A stretch of DNA of 38,355 bases from Natrinema versiforme JCM 10478 (lineage in GTDB: Archaea; Halobacteriota; Halobacteria; Halobacteriales; Natrialbaceae): assembly GCF_000337195.1 (NCBI RefSeq), contig NZ_AOID01000027.1, positions 83,109 to 121,463 on the forward strand, in the 5' to 3' direction. Below, piece after piece: positions 29,826-38,322 of this stretch (position 1 is its first letter; each line of letters starts with the position of its first letter). Position numbers and translations under genes: made by a program. The notes beneath the pieces were generated by a model. That model made no database searches. It saw only the letters and a program-made list of their open reading frames with translations, and was not told the DNA's origin.

Positions 29826-30887
29826 TTAGAGCGGCTCGTCGCCCTCGATGATCCGCTTCGCCCGCGCGGCCAGCGCCGGTACTCGATTCCGCATCTTCGG
29901 GTACATCGGATCGTCGCTGTTGCCCTCGAGGTAGCGCCGGAAGAACATCTCGCCGAGGCCCGCCAGCTTGTAGACGGCCAGCGTTCGGTAGAACCGCTCG
30001 TGTTCGAACTCGTAGCCGGTTCCGTCCTCCCAGCGCTCGACCAGTTCGACCCGACTCGAGTACCCCTCCTGTTCCATGAAGCGGGTCGTCAGTTCGGGAA
30101 TCGACGGCTCGGGGTCTTTCGCGTCGCGCCAGTAGGAGAGCATCCAACCCAGATCCGCCCGCGGGTCGCCCAGCGTGGCCATCTCCCAGTCGAAGACGCC
30201 GACGAGTTCCGGCGGCGTTCCGGGGGCGAACATGACGTTGTCAAGCTTGTAGTCCCCGTGGACGAGCGTGTGGGGGTGCTCTTCTGGGACGTTGTCCCGG
30301 AGCCAGTCGCCGACCTCGTGGAGGTCCGGCACTTCCCGTTCGTCCTCGGTGACTTCGAAGGCCCACGAGAGCTGTTTCCCCCAGCGGTCGACCTGCCGTT
30401 GGGTGTACCCCTCGGGGCGGCCGAACTCGCCGAGACCGATCCCCTCGTACTCGAGATCGTGAACCTTCGCCAGCGTATCGACGAGTTCCTCGCCGATCCG
30501 ACGGCGGTGGTCCAGCTCTGCGAACCGGTCGGGTTCGCCCTCGCGGAGGACGTCGCCCTCGAGTCGCTCCATCACGTAGAAGTCGCTCCCGATGACGTCG
30601 TGGTCCTCACAGGCGAGCAACGGGTCCGGAACCGGTACGTCCGTGTCGGCGACGGCATTGGTCACGCGATACTCGCGGAGCACGTCGTGGGCCGTGTCGG
30701 CGGTCTCACCCGGCGGCGGCCGCCGAATCACGAGTTCGCGATCCCCCCACGTGACGAACAGCGTCTCGTTCGAGTGGCCCTCCTGATGGCGGGCGATATC
30801 GTAGTCGTCGGCCTCGCCGAGGTTCGCTTCGAGATACGCGACCAGCGCGTCCTCGTCGACGAGGCGCTCGTAGTAGTTCTCGCTCAT
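29826..30887 (-). CDS. Phosphotransferase of the ACAD10/11 APH-domain type
   Basis: 353 residues from ATG 30887 (MSENYYERLVDEDAL). A longer frame from 30989 adds 34 unremarkable, Arg-rich residues that I reject. Kinase fold: RRPPPG with ELVIRR (Lys/Arg of the N-lobe), ERLEG hinge, catalytic loop LVHGDYKLDNVMF (H210, D212, N217) and the Mg-binding DWE (D233 in VFDWEMATLGDPRADLGWM). HGDyrldN and DWElatlGdP are the signature of the kinase domain of mammalian ACAD10/ACAD11 and bacterial LvaA, which phosphorylate the 4-hydroxyl of 4-hydroxyacyl-CoA. It lies between the HAD gene and the beta-oxidation fusion on the same strand, which supports an acyl-CoA substrate rather than an antibiotic. Confidence 0.88.
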   Translation of the reverse strand: MSENYYERLVDEDALVAYLEANLGEADDYDIARHQEGHSNETLFVTWGDRELVIRRPPPGETADTAHDVLREYRVTNAVADTDVPVPDPLLACEDHDVIGSDFYVMERLEGDVLREGEPDRFAELDHRRRIGEELVDTLAKVHDLEYEGIGLGEFGRPEGYTQRQVDRWGKQLSWAFEVTEDEREVPDLHEVGDWLRDNVPEEHPHTLVHGDYKLDNVMFAPGTPPELVGVFDWEMATLGDPRADLGWMLSYWRDAKDPEPSIPELTTRFMEQEGYSSRVELVERWEDGTGYEFEHERFYRTLAVYKLAGLGEMFFRRYLEGNSDDPMYPKMRNRVPALAARAKRIIEGDEPL

Positions 30888-31140
30888 GGGAGATGCTTGG
30901 TACCGGTCTCTGCGCGAACGGTCGGCCCGGCAGCGGTCGTCGGAGTTCGATTCGCGTTCGGCATTGCTGTGTGCTACTATGTACCCCATTAACGAAAATA
31001 GTTACGACGAGAACACTGTTTTACAATGTTCACAAACATAGGGTTTCGGCTGGCGTGGCCCCAAACTGTCGAGCGGGATACCGACGCTCGACTCGAGGAC
31101 GGCGGAACTGGGTCCGATACGATAGCGGCCGTCTTTCGTA

Positions 31141-31857
31141 CTACCTGCCGCTCTCGACGATCTCGAGGACGTCGTCCGGGGATTCGATTCGGTAGGAGAC
31201 CGCCGGGCCGTCGTCGGCTCCGAACGCGACCCCGTGCAGTCCCGCGTCGGCGGCCCCCTTCACGTCGTGCTCGTAGCGATCGCCGATCATCAGCGACCGC
31301 TCGGGGTCGACGCCGGCCGTCTCGAGCGCCGTTTCGAACATCGCTGGATCGGGTTTGGTCCGACCGACCGCCTCCGAGGTGGTGATCGAATCAAAGCACT
31401 CGCGGATGCCGAACCGCTCGAGCATCGTCCGGCCTTCCGCGTCGTCGACGTCGCTGATGACGCCGACGTGGAGGTCCCGGTCGGCGAGGCGTTCGATCGT
31501 CTCGACGGCACCGGGAACCGGCTCGATCGACGAGCGAACGATCTCGTCGAATCGGGGTTGCCACTCCTCCCGCGGGATCTCCTCGCCGACGACCGCCGCG
31601 ACGCCGCGGTGGTAGCCGTCCCGCGCGGAGCGGAACTCGGTCCCATCGCGCTCGCGAAAGTACTCCCCGACCGCCGTCCGCCACGTCTCGACGGCTTCCT
31701 CGACTGTCGTATCGACGCTATAGCGCTCGCACAGGTCCGCGACGAACTCGGCGTGTGCGCCCTGTACCGACTCGAGCGCGAGGATCACGCCGCCGATGTC
31801 CCAGAAGACCGCCTCCCACTCGTCGGGACCACCGGCTCCCGGCTCGGTCCCGCTCAT
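31141..31857 (-). CDS. HAD-superfamily hydrolase (subclass IA-like)
   Basis: 238 residues. Nucleophile D20 in VFWDIGGVIL. The usual second Asp of DxD is G22, the DxGGV variant seen in the HAD domain of ACAD10-like proteins. Other motifs: VISDVDD (motif II), the lysine in GRTKPDP (motif III) and GDRYEHDVKGA (motif IV). The helical cap lies at about 30-110. A phosphatase on a small phosphorylated metabolite is likely. The start ATG overlaps the stop of the upstream 59-aa gene (ATGA), so translation is coupled. The kinase gene follows 254 bp downstream on the same strand. In human ACAD10 a HAD domain and this kind of kinase domain are one polypeptide. Confidence 0.88.
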   Translation of the reverse strand: MSGTEPGAGGPDEWEAVFWDIGGVILALESVQGAHAEFVADLCERYSVDTTVEEAVETWRTAVGEYFRERDGTEFRSARDGYHRGVAAVVGEEIPREEWQPRFDEIVRSSIEPVPGAVETIERLADRDLHVGVISDVDDAEGRTMLERFGIRECFDSITTSEAVGRTKPDPAMFETALETAGVDPERSLMIGDRYEHDVKGAADAGLHGVAFGADDGPAVSYRIESPDDVLEIVESGR

Positions 31858-32033
31858 CGGTCGGCCCTCCGGACCATCGGTCGATCGGCCGCGTCTCTCG
31901 CGCCACCGTCGCTCTCGAGTCCCCGCTTCGAGTCGTATTCGAGCATGTGTCCAGTCATGAAATCTCTGATTCCCTGCGGCGGCGACCGTTCGGCCGACGC
32001 CGTCGCGTGATTATCTGTGTCAGCTCTTGCCAT
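31854..32033 (-). CDS. 59-aa protein of unknown function, coupled to the HAD gene
   Basis: Reads MARADTDNHATASAERSPPQ, then GIRDFMTGHMLEYDSKRG, and ends RPMVRRADR. The central segment looks like a short folded or docking helix; the flanks are polar and probably disordered. Its TGA overlaps the HAD start (ATGA), and a TTAATAAAG element at about 32064-32072 lies 31-39 nt upstream, so I consider it expressed. I recognise no family. In the bacterial Lva pathway the kinase LvaA needs a small partner LvaB; this protein shows no clear resemblance to it, but the position invites the comparison. Confidence 0.6.
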   Translation of the reverse strand: MARADTDNHATASAERSPPQGIRDFMTGHMLEYDSKRGLESDGGARDAADRPMVRRADR

Positions 32034-32098
32034 TCGCTTAACGGTACGGTATCCATGCCCATCTTTATTAACAGTTGCTACGAATAGGGTAGTGGAAC

Positions 32099-32110
32099 TA
32101 ACAATGGTAA
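32099..32110 (+). promoter_or_regulatory. Shared 12-bp element, copy 2 (SDR gene)
   Basis: TAACAATGGTAA, identical to the element before the dehydrogenase/hydratase gene and in the same orientation to its gene, 37 nt before the SDR start. Depending on where transcription begins it overlaps or just follows the start site. Two copies in functionally related genes suggest a common regulator. Confidence 0.5.
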
Positions 32111-32147
32111 GAGTTCGAACACCGATCACAGTCGCAGGTGATCGCTC

Positions 32148-32924
32148 GTGAGTACCGACCAGTTCAGCGTCGACGGGGACGTCGCCATCGTCACCGGGTC
32201 CTCGAGCGGGATCGGGAAATCGATCGCGGAACGGTTCGCAGACGACGGCGTCGACGTGGTCGTCTGCTCGCGCGAGCAGGACAACGTCGACCCGGTCGCC
32301 GAGGAAATCAACGAGAGCGACAGGCCGGGCCGCGCGCTGGCCGTCGAGTGCGACGTGACCGACCGCGACGCCGTCGAGGCGCTCGTTGAGGCCACCGTCG
32401 AGGAGTTCGGCGGGTTGGACGTGCTTGTCAACAACGCCGGGGCCTCCTTCATGGCCGACTTCGACGACATCTCGCCGAACGGCTGGGAGACGATCATCGA
32501 CATCAACATCAACGGCACCTATCACTGCACCCACGCCGCCGCGGAGTACCTCAAGGACGGCGGCGGCGCGGTGATCAACCTCGCCAGCGTGGCCGGCCAG
32601 CGCGGCTCGCCCCTGATGAGCCCCTACGGTGCGGCCAAGGCGGCAGTAATCAACCTGACGACGACGCTCTCCTACGAGTGGGCCGAGGACGACGTTCGCG
32701 TCAACTGTATCGCGCCGGGCTTCGTCGCGACACCGGGCGTCGAGAGCCAGATGGGCGTCTCCGCGGACAACATCGACCGCGAGGAAGTCGCGCGTCGCAT
32801 CGGCACCGTCGAGGAGATCGCCGACCTCACGCAGTTCCTCGCCAGCCCCGCCTCGTCGTACATCGTCGGCGAGACGGTCACGGCCCAGGGGGTCCCCCAG
32901 ATCAGCGAAGACCGCGAGATCTGA
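32148..32924 (+). CDS. Short-chain dehydrogenase/reductase (SDR)
   Basis: 258 residues, GTG start at 32148 with AGGTGATC (32136-32143) as Shine-Dalgarno; unlike many neighbours it is leadered. Classical SDR: TGSSSGIG (16-23), NNAG (95-98), catalytic Y160 and K164 in SPYGAAKAAV, and the cofactor/substrate segment CIAPGFVATPG. SREQ after beta-2 leaves the NAD(H)/NADP(H) preference open; no Asp is obvious at the end of beta-2, which mildly favours NADP(H). Divergent from the 59-aa/HAD genes. Likely reduces or oxidises a 3- or 4-oxo/hydroxyacyl intermediate of the neighbouring pathway (inference). Confidence 0.92.
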   Translation: MSTDQFSVDGDVAIVTGSSSGIGKSIAERFADDGVDVVVCSREQDNVDPVAEEINESDRPGRALAVECDVTDRDAVEALVEATVEEFGGLDVLVNNAGASFMADFDDISPNGWETIIDININGTYHCTHAAAEYLKDGGGAVINLASVAGQRGSPLMSPYGAAKAAVINLTTTLSYEWAEDDVRVNCIAPGFVATPGVESQMGVSADNIDREEVARRIGTVEEIADLTQFLASPASSYIVGETVTAQGVPQISEDREI

Positions 32925-33019
32925 CCGACCCGGCCTCTCGGCCGACCCCGCGTAAACCCTCGTTCTCACACCGCCAGTTCCCATACACCCAAAAGGCCGC
33001 GTTCCGTCTGTGTCTGACG

Positions 33020-34021
33020 ATGACTGACAGAGATGTCCACCTGCCGGTCGCCGCACAGCCGACGATCGAGTCGATCGTCGACTACGCTCAGACGGCCGAA
33101 GCGGGCGGCTACGACTGCGCGTGGCTCCCCGAGACGTGGGGTCGCGACGGCGTCACCGTCCTCTCCGCGATGGCCGAGCGCACCGAAGAGATCGATATCG
33201 GCTCGAGCATCCTGAACACCTACTCGCGGACGCCGGCCGTGCTGGGCCAGACGGCGGCGACGCTACAGGAGCTCTCGGAGGGTCGGTTCCGGCTCGGACT
33301 CGGCCCGAGCGGGCCCGTCGTGATCGAGAATTGGCACGGCGTCGAGTACGGCAACCCGCTCCGGCGCACCCGCGAGACGGTCGATATCGTCCGGCAGGTG
33401 CTGTCGGGCGAAACCGTCGACTACGACGGCGAGGACTTCGACCTATCCGGGTTCCGCTTGCGCTGTGATCCGCCGGAGACCCCGCCGCCGATCGAGGTCA
33501 CCGGCATGGGACCGAAGGCGGTCGAACTCGCGGGCCGCTTCGCCGACGGCTGGCACGGCATTATGCTCACCCCCGAGGGAATGGCAGAACGCATCGGGGA
33601 CATCGAGCGCGGTGCCGACCTCGGCGACCGCGACCCCGACGACGTCCAGGTCACCGCCGGCGTCACCTGCTGCGTGCTCGACGATCCAGCGGAGGCCCGC
33701 GCACTCGCCCGCCAGCACATCGGCTTCTACGTCGGCGGGATGGGCACGTTCTACCGCGACGCCCTCGAGCGACAGGGCTACGACGAGGCCACGGAAATCT
33801 ACGATTCCTGGCAGGACGGCGACCGCGAGCACGCTCTCGAACTGGTCGACGAGGCCATCCTCGACGACCTCTGTGCGGTCGGCGATCCCGAGACCGCCCG
33901 CGAGCAACTCGAGGCCTACGAGGCGGTCGACGGCCTCGACGCCATCGCGGTCAGCTTCCCGCGCGGCGCGAGCGAAGAGCAGGTCCGCCAGACCATGGAC
34001 GCGGTCGCGCCCGACGCCTGA
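33020..34021 (+). CDS. F420-dependent LLM-class oxidoreductase
   Basis: 333 residues from ATG 33020 (MTDRDVHLPVAAQPTIESIV). Bacterial-luciferase-like TIM barrel of the F420 branch: GYDCAWLPETWGRDG, IGSSILNTYSRTPAVLGQTA, LGLGPSGPVV and GRFADGWHGIML. It resembles the haloarchaeal LLM family usually labelled TIGR04024. F420 is the likely hydride carrier since haloarchaea make it; the substrate is unknown. It lies 95 bp after the SDR on the same strand and may be co-expressed. Confidence 0.88.
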   Translation: MTDRDVHLPVAAQPTIESIVDYAQTAEAGGYDCAWLPETWGRDGVTVLSAMAERTEEIDIGSSILNTYSRTPAVLGQTAATLQELSEGRFRLGLGPSGPVVIENWHGVEYGNPLRRTRETVDIVRQVLSGETVDYDGEDFDLSGFRLRCDPPETPPPIEVTGMGPKAVELAGRFADGWHGIMLTPEGMAERIGDIERGADLGDRDPDDVQVTAGVTCCVLDDPAEARALARQHIGFYVGGMGTFYRDALERQGYDEATEIYDSWQDGDREHALELVDEAILDDLCAVGDPETAREQLEAYEAVDGLDAIAVSFPRGASEEQVRQTMDAVAPDA

Positions 34022-34143
34022 GAGCGCACCAGGCTCGATGCTGGTTTTCCAGCAGTGCGATCCTCCTGTCTGTCCGTAGCGCCGTCTGCTCCGAGCGACA
34101 GTTCTCCGACAGCTACAAACCGCCCATCGTCCCAGTTCGTGGT

Positions 34144-35172
34144 ATGCCCGGCAAAGTGAGTCCGGACGATCTGCTCGCACACGTCTTCGAACGGACGGGT
34201 GCGGCCGAAACGGACGAGGCGATACGACAAGGGCCCGCGGACGGCGAGGACGCCGCCGCGATCGACTGGCCCGACGGCGACGGCACGCTCGTGGTCAGTT
34301 CCGATCCGATCTCGCTCGCCGCCTCGCAGGTCGGCACCCTCGGCGTCGCCGTCGCGTCCAACGACGTCGCGGTCTCGGGGGCCGACCCGCGCTGGCTGAC
34401 GGCCGTCGTCTTACTCCCCGGCGAGGCGGGTGAGGCCAACGCAGCCGGCGACGACGGGAACTCGCTCCTTGAGGAAATCTCCGGCGACCTCGACGCCGCC
34501 GCCCGGGAGATCGGCGCGTCGATCGTCGGCGGCCACTCGGAGTACGTCGACCAACTCGAGCGGCCGATCCTCTCGCTGACGGCGATGGGGATGACCGAGC
34601 GCTTCGTCCCGACCGGCGGTGCAGAGCCCGGCGACGCCGTGATTCTCACCAAGGCCGCAGGAATCGAGGGGTCGGCCATCCTCGCAGCCGACTTCGGCGA
34701 CGATCTCGCGGTCGATCCCGAGACCCGCGAGCGCGCCGAAGGGTTCCTCGAGGAGATCAGCGTCGTCCCGGAGGCCCGGATCGTCCGGGAGTACGCGACG
34801 GCGATGCACGACCCCACCGAAGGCGGCGTCGCGGCCGGCCTGCTCGAGGTCGCCCGCGCGTCGGACGTCCGGCTCGAGGTGGACCGCGACGCGGTTCCGA
34901 TCCGCGAGGAAACCGCGGCGCTGTGCGACGCCGCGGGCGTCGACCCGCTGCGGATCTTCGGCTCCGGGGCGCTGCTCGCGACCGTTCCCGCCGACGCGGT
35001 CGACGACTGTCTCGCGGCGCTCGACGACGCCGGACTCGAGGCCGCGGCGATCGGCACTGTGGGCGACCCCGGGGGCGGCGAGTCCGAACTCGTTCTCGAC
35101 GGTGAGTCGATCACCGGCCCGATCGAGGACGACCTCTACCCGCTCTGGGAGGCGGCCGATGCGGCGGAGTGA
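34144..35172 (+). CDS. AIR synthase-related / HypE-like protein
   Basis: 342 residues with the PurM/HypE/SelD two-domain ATPase layout. N-terminal DGEDAAAIDWPDGDGTLVVS holds the acidic Mg-ATP region and is followed by ASNDVAVSGADPRWLTAVV. GGHSEYVDQLERPILSLTAMG then leads to the C-terminal half with HDPTEGGVAAGLLEVARAS, a hallmark of HypE and AIR synthases. HypE proper ends in a Cys that is modified to thiocyanate; here the C-terminus is WEAADAAE with no Cys, and no hydrogenase genes are in the window. It is therefore not a functional HypE. An ATP-dependent role on an unknown substrate is all I can offer. Confidence 0.85.
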   Translation: MPGKVSPDDLLAHVFERTGAAETDEAIRQGPADGEDAAAIDWPDGDGTLVVSSDPISLAASQVGTLGVAVASNDVAVSGADPRWLTAVVLLPGEAGEANAAGDDGNSLLEEISGDLDAAAREIGASIVGGHSEYVDQLERPILSLTAMGMTERFVPTGGAEPGDAVILTKAAGIEGSAILAADFGDDLAVDPETRERAEGFLEEISVVPEARIVREYATAMHDPTEGGVAAGLLEVARASDVRLEVDRDAVPIREETAALCDAAGVDPLRIFGSGALLATVPADAVDDCLAALDDAGLEAAAIGTVGDPGGGESELVLDGESITGPIEDDLYPLWEAADAAE

Positions 35173-35263
35173 GCCGCAGCTTTCCGGCTCGAGCAACGCG
35201 CCGACGGGTGCGATCGCTGCGAGCGCGACGACTCGCTGCGCGACGGCCGCCGTCCGCCCGCTC

Positions 35264-36433
35264 TCAGGGCGTCATCACGACTTTGATGCAGTCGTCGTCT
35301 TTGTTGTTGAACGTCTCGTACATCTCCGGGCCGTCCTCGAGTCCAACCTGATGGGTGATGACGAAGGAGGGATCGATCTCGCCGTCCTCGATTTGCTCGA
35401 GCAGCGGGTTCAGATAGCGCTGGACGTGGGTCTGGCCGGTCTTGATCGTCAGGGCCTTGTTCATCACCGACCCGAACGGGAGGTTGTCCGACCGCCCGAG
35501 ATAGACGCCGGGGACCGAGAGCGTACCGCCCTTCCGGCAGCACTTGATCGCCTGCCGGAGCACGTGGGGCCGGTCGTCCTCGAGTCGCGCTTCCTGTTTC
35601 GCTTGGTCGGCGATGCCGGTGACGCCCGTGCCGTGGGCCTCCGTTCCGACCGCGTCGATACAGCGATCCGGTCCGCGACCGCCGGTCATATCCATCAGGC
35701 GGTCGTAGACGTCGTCGTTCTCGAAGTCGATGATTTCCGCGTTCCCGTGGTCCATCGCCATCTCGAGTCGCTCCGGAACGCGGTCGATGGCGATCACCCG
35801 GTCCGCGCCGAGCATCCACGCGCTCTGGATGGCGAACTGCCCGACTGGGCCGCATCCCCAGACCGCGACCGTGTCGTTTTCCTCGATGTCCGCGTTCTCG
35901 GCGGCCATGTACCCCGTCGGGAAGATATCGGAGAGGAAGAGGACCTGCTCGTCCGGCAGGTCGGACTCGATCGTGATCGGCCCGACGTCGGCGTAGGGCA
36001 CCCGCAGGTACTCCGCCTGCCCGCCGGCGTAGCCGCCCAACATATGCGAGAAACCGAGCAGGCCGGCCGGCGAGTGCCCCATCATTGTACTCGCCATCTC
36101 GGCGTTCGGGTTCGAGTTGTCACAGAGCGAGTACAGCTCGTTCTCGCAGAACCAACACGAGCCACAGCTGATCGTAAAGGGGACGACGACCCGATCACCG
36201 ACCTCGAGGGTCTCGACCTCGCTGCCGACCTCGATCACCTCGCCCATCGGCTCGTGGCCGAGCACGTCGCCCTCCCGCATGCCGGGCATGTAGCCGTTGT
36301 AGAGGTGGAGATCGGAGCCGCAGATGGCGGTGGCCGTGACCTCAATGATCGCGTCGGTCGGGTTGACGATTTCCGGCTCGGGAACGTCGTCGATGCGAAC
36401 GTCCTGTTCGCCGTGCCACGTGAGCGCTCTCAT
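35264..36433 (-). CDS. Zinc-dependent alcohol dehydrogenase, formaldehyde-dehydrogenase-like
   Basis: 389 residues from ATG 36433; a GTG three codons upstream is in frame, but [20 protein letters not shown] is the usual family start. Catalytic zinc: C38 (CGSDLH) and H60-E61 (GHEP). Structural zinc: C90, C93, C96 and C104 ([15 protein letters not shown]). Rossmann motif WGCGPVGQ. The long insert [20 protein letters not shown] and [21 protein letters not shown] are typical of the glutathione-independent formaldehyde dehydrogenase/threonine-dehydrogenase-like branch of the MDR family. NAD(P)+-dependent oxidation of a small alcohol or aldehyde; exact substrate not evident. Stands alone. Confidence 0.9.
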   Translation of the reverse strand: MRALTWHGEQDVRIDDVPEPEIVNPTDAIIEVTATAICGSDLHLYNGYMPGMREGDVLGHEPMGEVIEVGSEVETLEVGDRVVVPFTISCGSCWFCENELYSLCDNSNPNAEMASTMMGHSPAGLLGFSHMLGGYAGGQAEYLRVPYADVGPITIESDLPDEQVLFLSDIFPTGYMAAENADIEENDTVAVWGCGPVGQFAIQSAWMLGADRVIAIDRVPERLEMAMDHGNAEIIDFENDDVYDRLMDMTGGRGPDRCIDAVGTEAHGTGVTGIADQAKQEARLEDDRPHVLRQAIKCCRKGGTLSVPGVYLGRSDNLPFGSVMNKALTIKTGQTHVQRYLNPLLEQIEDGEIDPSFVITHQVGLEDGPEMYETFNNKDDDCIKVVMTP

Positions 36434-36666
36434 CGATCCCACCCGTCGTTCTCGGTTCGCGCCGATTCGACTGATTTAGCCGCGTGAGTGCCGTCCATTG
36501 TCGAATCCTCGGAACTATGCCACACGAAATAACGCACTAAAGATAGCCCCTGCTTTTGCAACGACACCTGTTGATATTTACACAATTCTGGAGAGGCATC
36601 TGGGAGTCGCCTTCCTGTCGGTGACGCCGAACCCTGGCGGTGTGTTCGGCTCGAGTAGCGGTCAAA

Positions 36667-37512
36667 TTACGTCCGCCGAGACTCGAGGACGCCGATCTCG
36701 AGCCGACCCACTGCGGCCGGGACGAAGAAGATACCCGCCACGAGGATCGCGTACAGCGCCGCGACAAGCGGTTCGATCGACGCGACGGCCGATTCGACCG
36801 TCTGAACGACGCCAACGAACGACCCGCCGAGGACGACGAGCGCGACCCCCTCGAGCCGGGATCGCAGCGCCGGCAGGGCCGAGAGCCGCAGCGAACTCAG
36901 CAGGCCGCCGATCGAGCCGCCGAGGCCGAGGAGCGCGTCCCCTCGCCCGCCGGCGAGTGCGATCGCGGGCACGGAGAGGGCGAGCGCGACCGCGAAGCCG
37001 ATCGTCGGGTCGCCGCGCGTGAGCCGGTCCATCGCGACGACGAACCCGACGCCCAACGCCGCGCCGACGATCACGTCGCCGAGGTAGTGGACACCGAGGA
37101 CGACCCGTGAGAGCGAGACGAGCGCGACCATCACGCCGGCCGCGAGCAACGCCCGCGGGTCTCGTGCCCGGTCGAACGCCGAGACGAGGCCGCCGTAGAC
37201 GACGGCTGCCGCGAACGCGTGCCCGCTAGGGAAGCCGTACCCTTCGCGTTCTCTCTCGAGCGCGATCAGCATGGCATCTTCCGGCGGTCTCGGCAGGGCG
37301 AACAGCGCCTTGAGCGAGAGGAGTAGCGCTAGTCCGGCGATCGCGTAACTGATCACGAGCGCGCTGCGACGGCGGTCGACACACCAGAACAGTACCGCGA
37401 GCAGGAGCATGAGCAGCGTCGTCCCGCCGAGTTCGGTCACGGAGACGACGAGGTCGGCGTACTCGACCGGGACGGCGTCGCGAACGGCCGCACTCTGTTC
37501 CTCGAGTCGCAT
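36667..37512 (-). CDS. PAP2-family membrane phosphatase
   Basis: 281 residues, about 7-8 TM helices. The three PAP2 signature motifs are complete: KALFALPRP (K68, R75, P76), PSGH (95-98) and SRVVLGVHYLGD (S135, R136, H142, D146). It removes phosphate from lipid phosphates or isoprenoid pyrophosphates at the outer face, e.g. polyprenyl/dolichyl pyrophosphate recycling or phosphatidate dephosphorylation. The C-terminal ~120 residues add hydrophobic helices beyond the core. Divergent from the Bat-like regulator. Confidence 0.92.
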   Translation of the reverse strand: MRLEEQSAAVRDAVPVEYADLVVSVTELGGTTLLMLLLAVLFWCVDRRRSALVISYAIAGLALLLSLKALFALPRPPEDAMLIALEREREGYGFPSGHAFAAAVVYGGLVSAFDRARDPRALLAAGVMVALVSLSRVVLGVHYLGDVIVGAALGVGFVVAMDRLTRGDPTIGFAVALALSVPAIALAGGRGDALLGLGGSIGGLLSSLRLSALPALRSRLEGVALVVLGGSFVGVVQTVESAVASIEPLVAALYAILVAGIFFVPAAVGRLEIGVLESRRT

Positions 37513-37675
37513 CTCGGCTGAGACGTGACGCGTCGGCTACCTAAACGTTCGTTTCGACGAGCACGTTCCGCCGGCCGACTCGACGAGAGTCCCCGACGGG
37601 TCCCGCTGTCCGAATCCATCGACACTGCCGGAACCGATTTCCCAATCGGTACCCTTGGAACGGCCAGTTTCCGGT

Positions 37676-38322
37676 ATGAGCGACACACAACAGCGCGAGC
37701 GGTCACCTCGAGTCCGTGAGATCGAATTCGATATCACTGCGCCCGCGTACCCGTTCGTCCAAGTGTCGGTCGAACTCGACTGCCGGATCGAACTGGCGGA
37801 GATGATCCCCCGCGGGAACGGGAGGTACGCCGAGTTCTTCACGGTCTCCGGCGGCGAGCCGTCCCGGGTCGAAGCGCTCGTGTCGGACCACGAGGGTGCC
37901 GACGTTCGCTGTCTGCGCGAACACGAAAACGGCGCGCTCTTGGAGGTTCTCGTCGCCGCGGACTGCCCGGCGGTGGAACTCGCCAAACTCGGGGCGCTCC
38001 CGCGGACCGTTCGGAGCAGCGACGGGACCGGTCGGATCGTCGCCGAAGTGCCGTCGCGCCACGACGCGGGCGAGATTACGAACGCGTTCCTCGAGCGCGT
38101 GCCGGAAGCGGAGTTCGTCGCGAAACGGAAAACCGACACGCTCACGCCGCCGTTCAGTCGGCCCGCGTTCCGACAGGAACTGCGATCGCGACTCACCGAC
38201 GCCAGCTGGAAGTCCTCAAGGCCGCCTTCGAGGCCGGCTACTACGACTGGCCCCGAGGGTGTTCCGGGGAGGAGGTCGCGGCCGAACTCGGCATCGCGTC
38301 GCCGACGTTCTCACAGCACATC
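37676..38322 (+). CDS. Bat-like HTH regulator, truncated by contig end and frameshifted
   Basis: ATG 37676. About 170 residues of the N-terminal domain (MSDTQQRERSPRVREIEFDI onward) typical of haloarchaeal bacterio-opsin-activator-like regulators, up to FRQELRSRLTD near 38198. Then the frame changes. Adding one C at about 38199-38201 gives TDRQLEVLKAAFEAGYYDWP and onward to GIASPTFSQHI, the well-known Bat HTH_10 domain. One base is therefore missing and the last residues of the HTH are lost at the adapter. These proteins regulate transcription through the C-terminal HTH. CCCTTGGAA about 25 nt upstream is the only promoter-like sequence seen. Confidence 0.85.

Noticed and set aside
29826-30887. 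Aminoglycoside resistance kinase
   Set aside because: The catalytic loop and DWE region match the ACAD10/11-type branch, and the neighbours are acyl-CoA enzymes.
29697-30992. 431-codon plus-strand frame opposite the APH kinase
   Set aside because: No recognisable fold; it mirrors the kinase codons, whose catalytic loop is intact.
35102-36487. 461-codon plus-strand frame opposite the alcohol dehydrogenase
   Set aside because: Antisense of a gene with both zinc sites conserved; composition is not protein-like.
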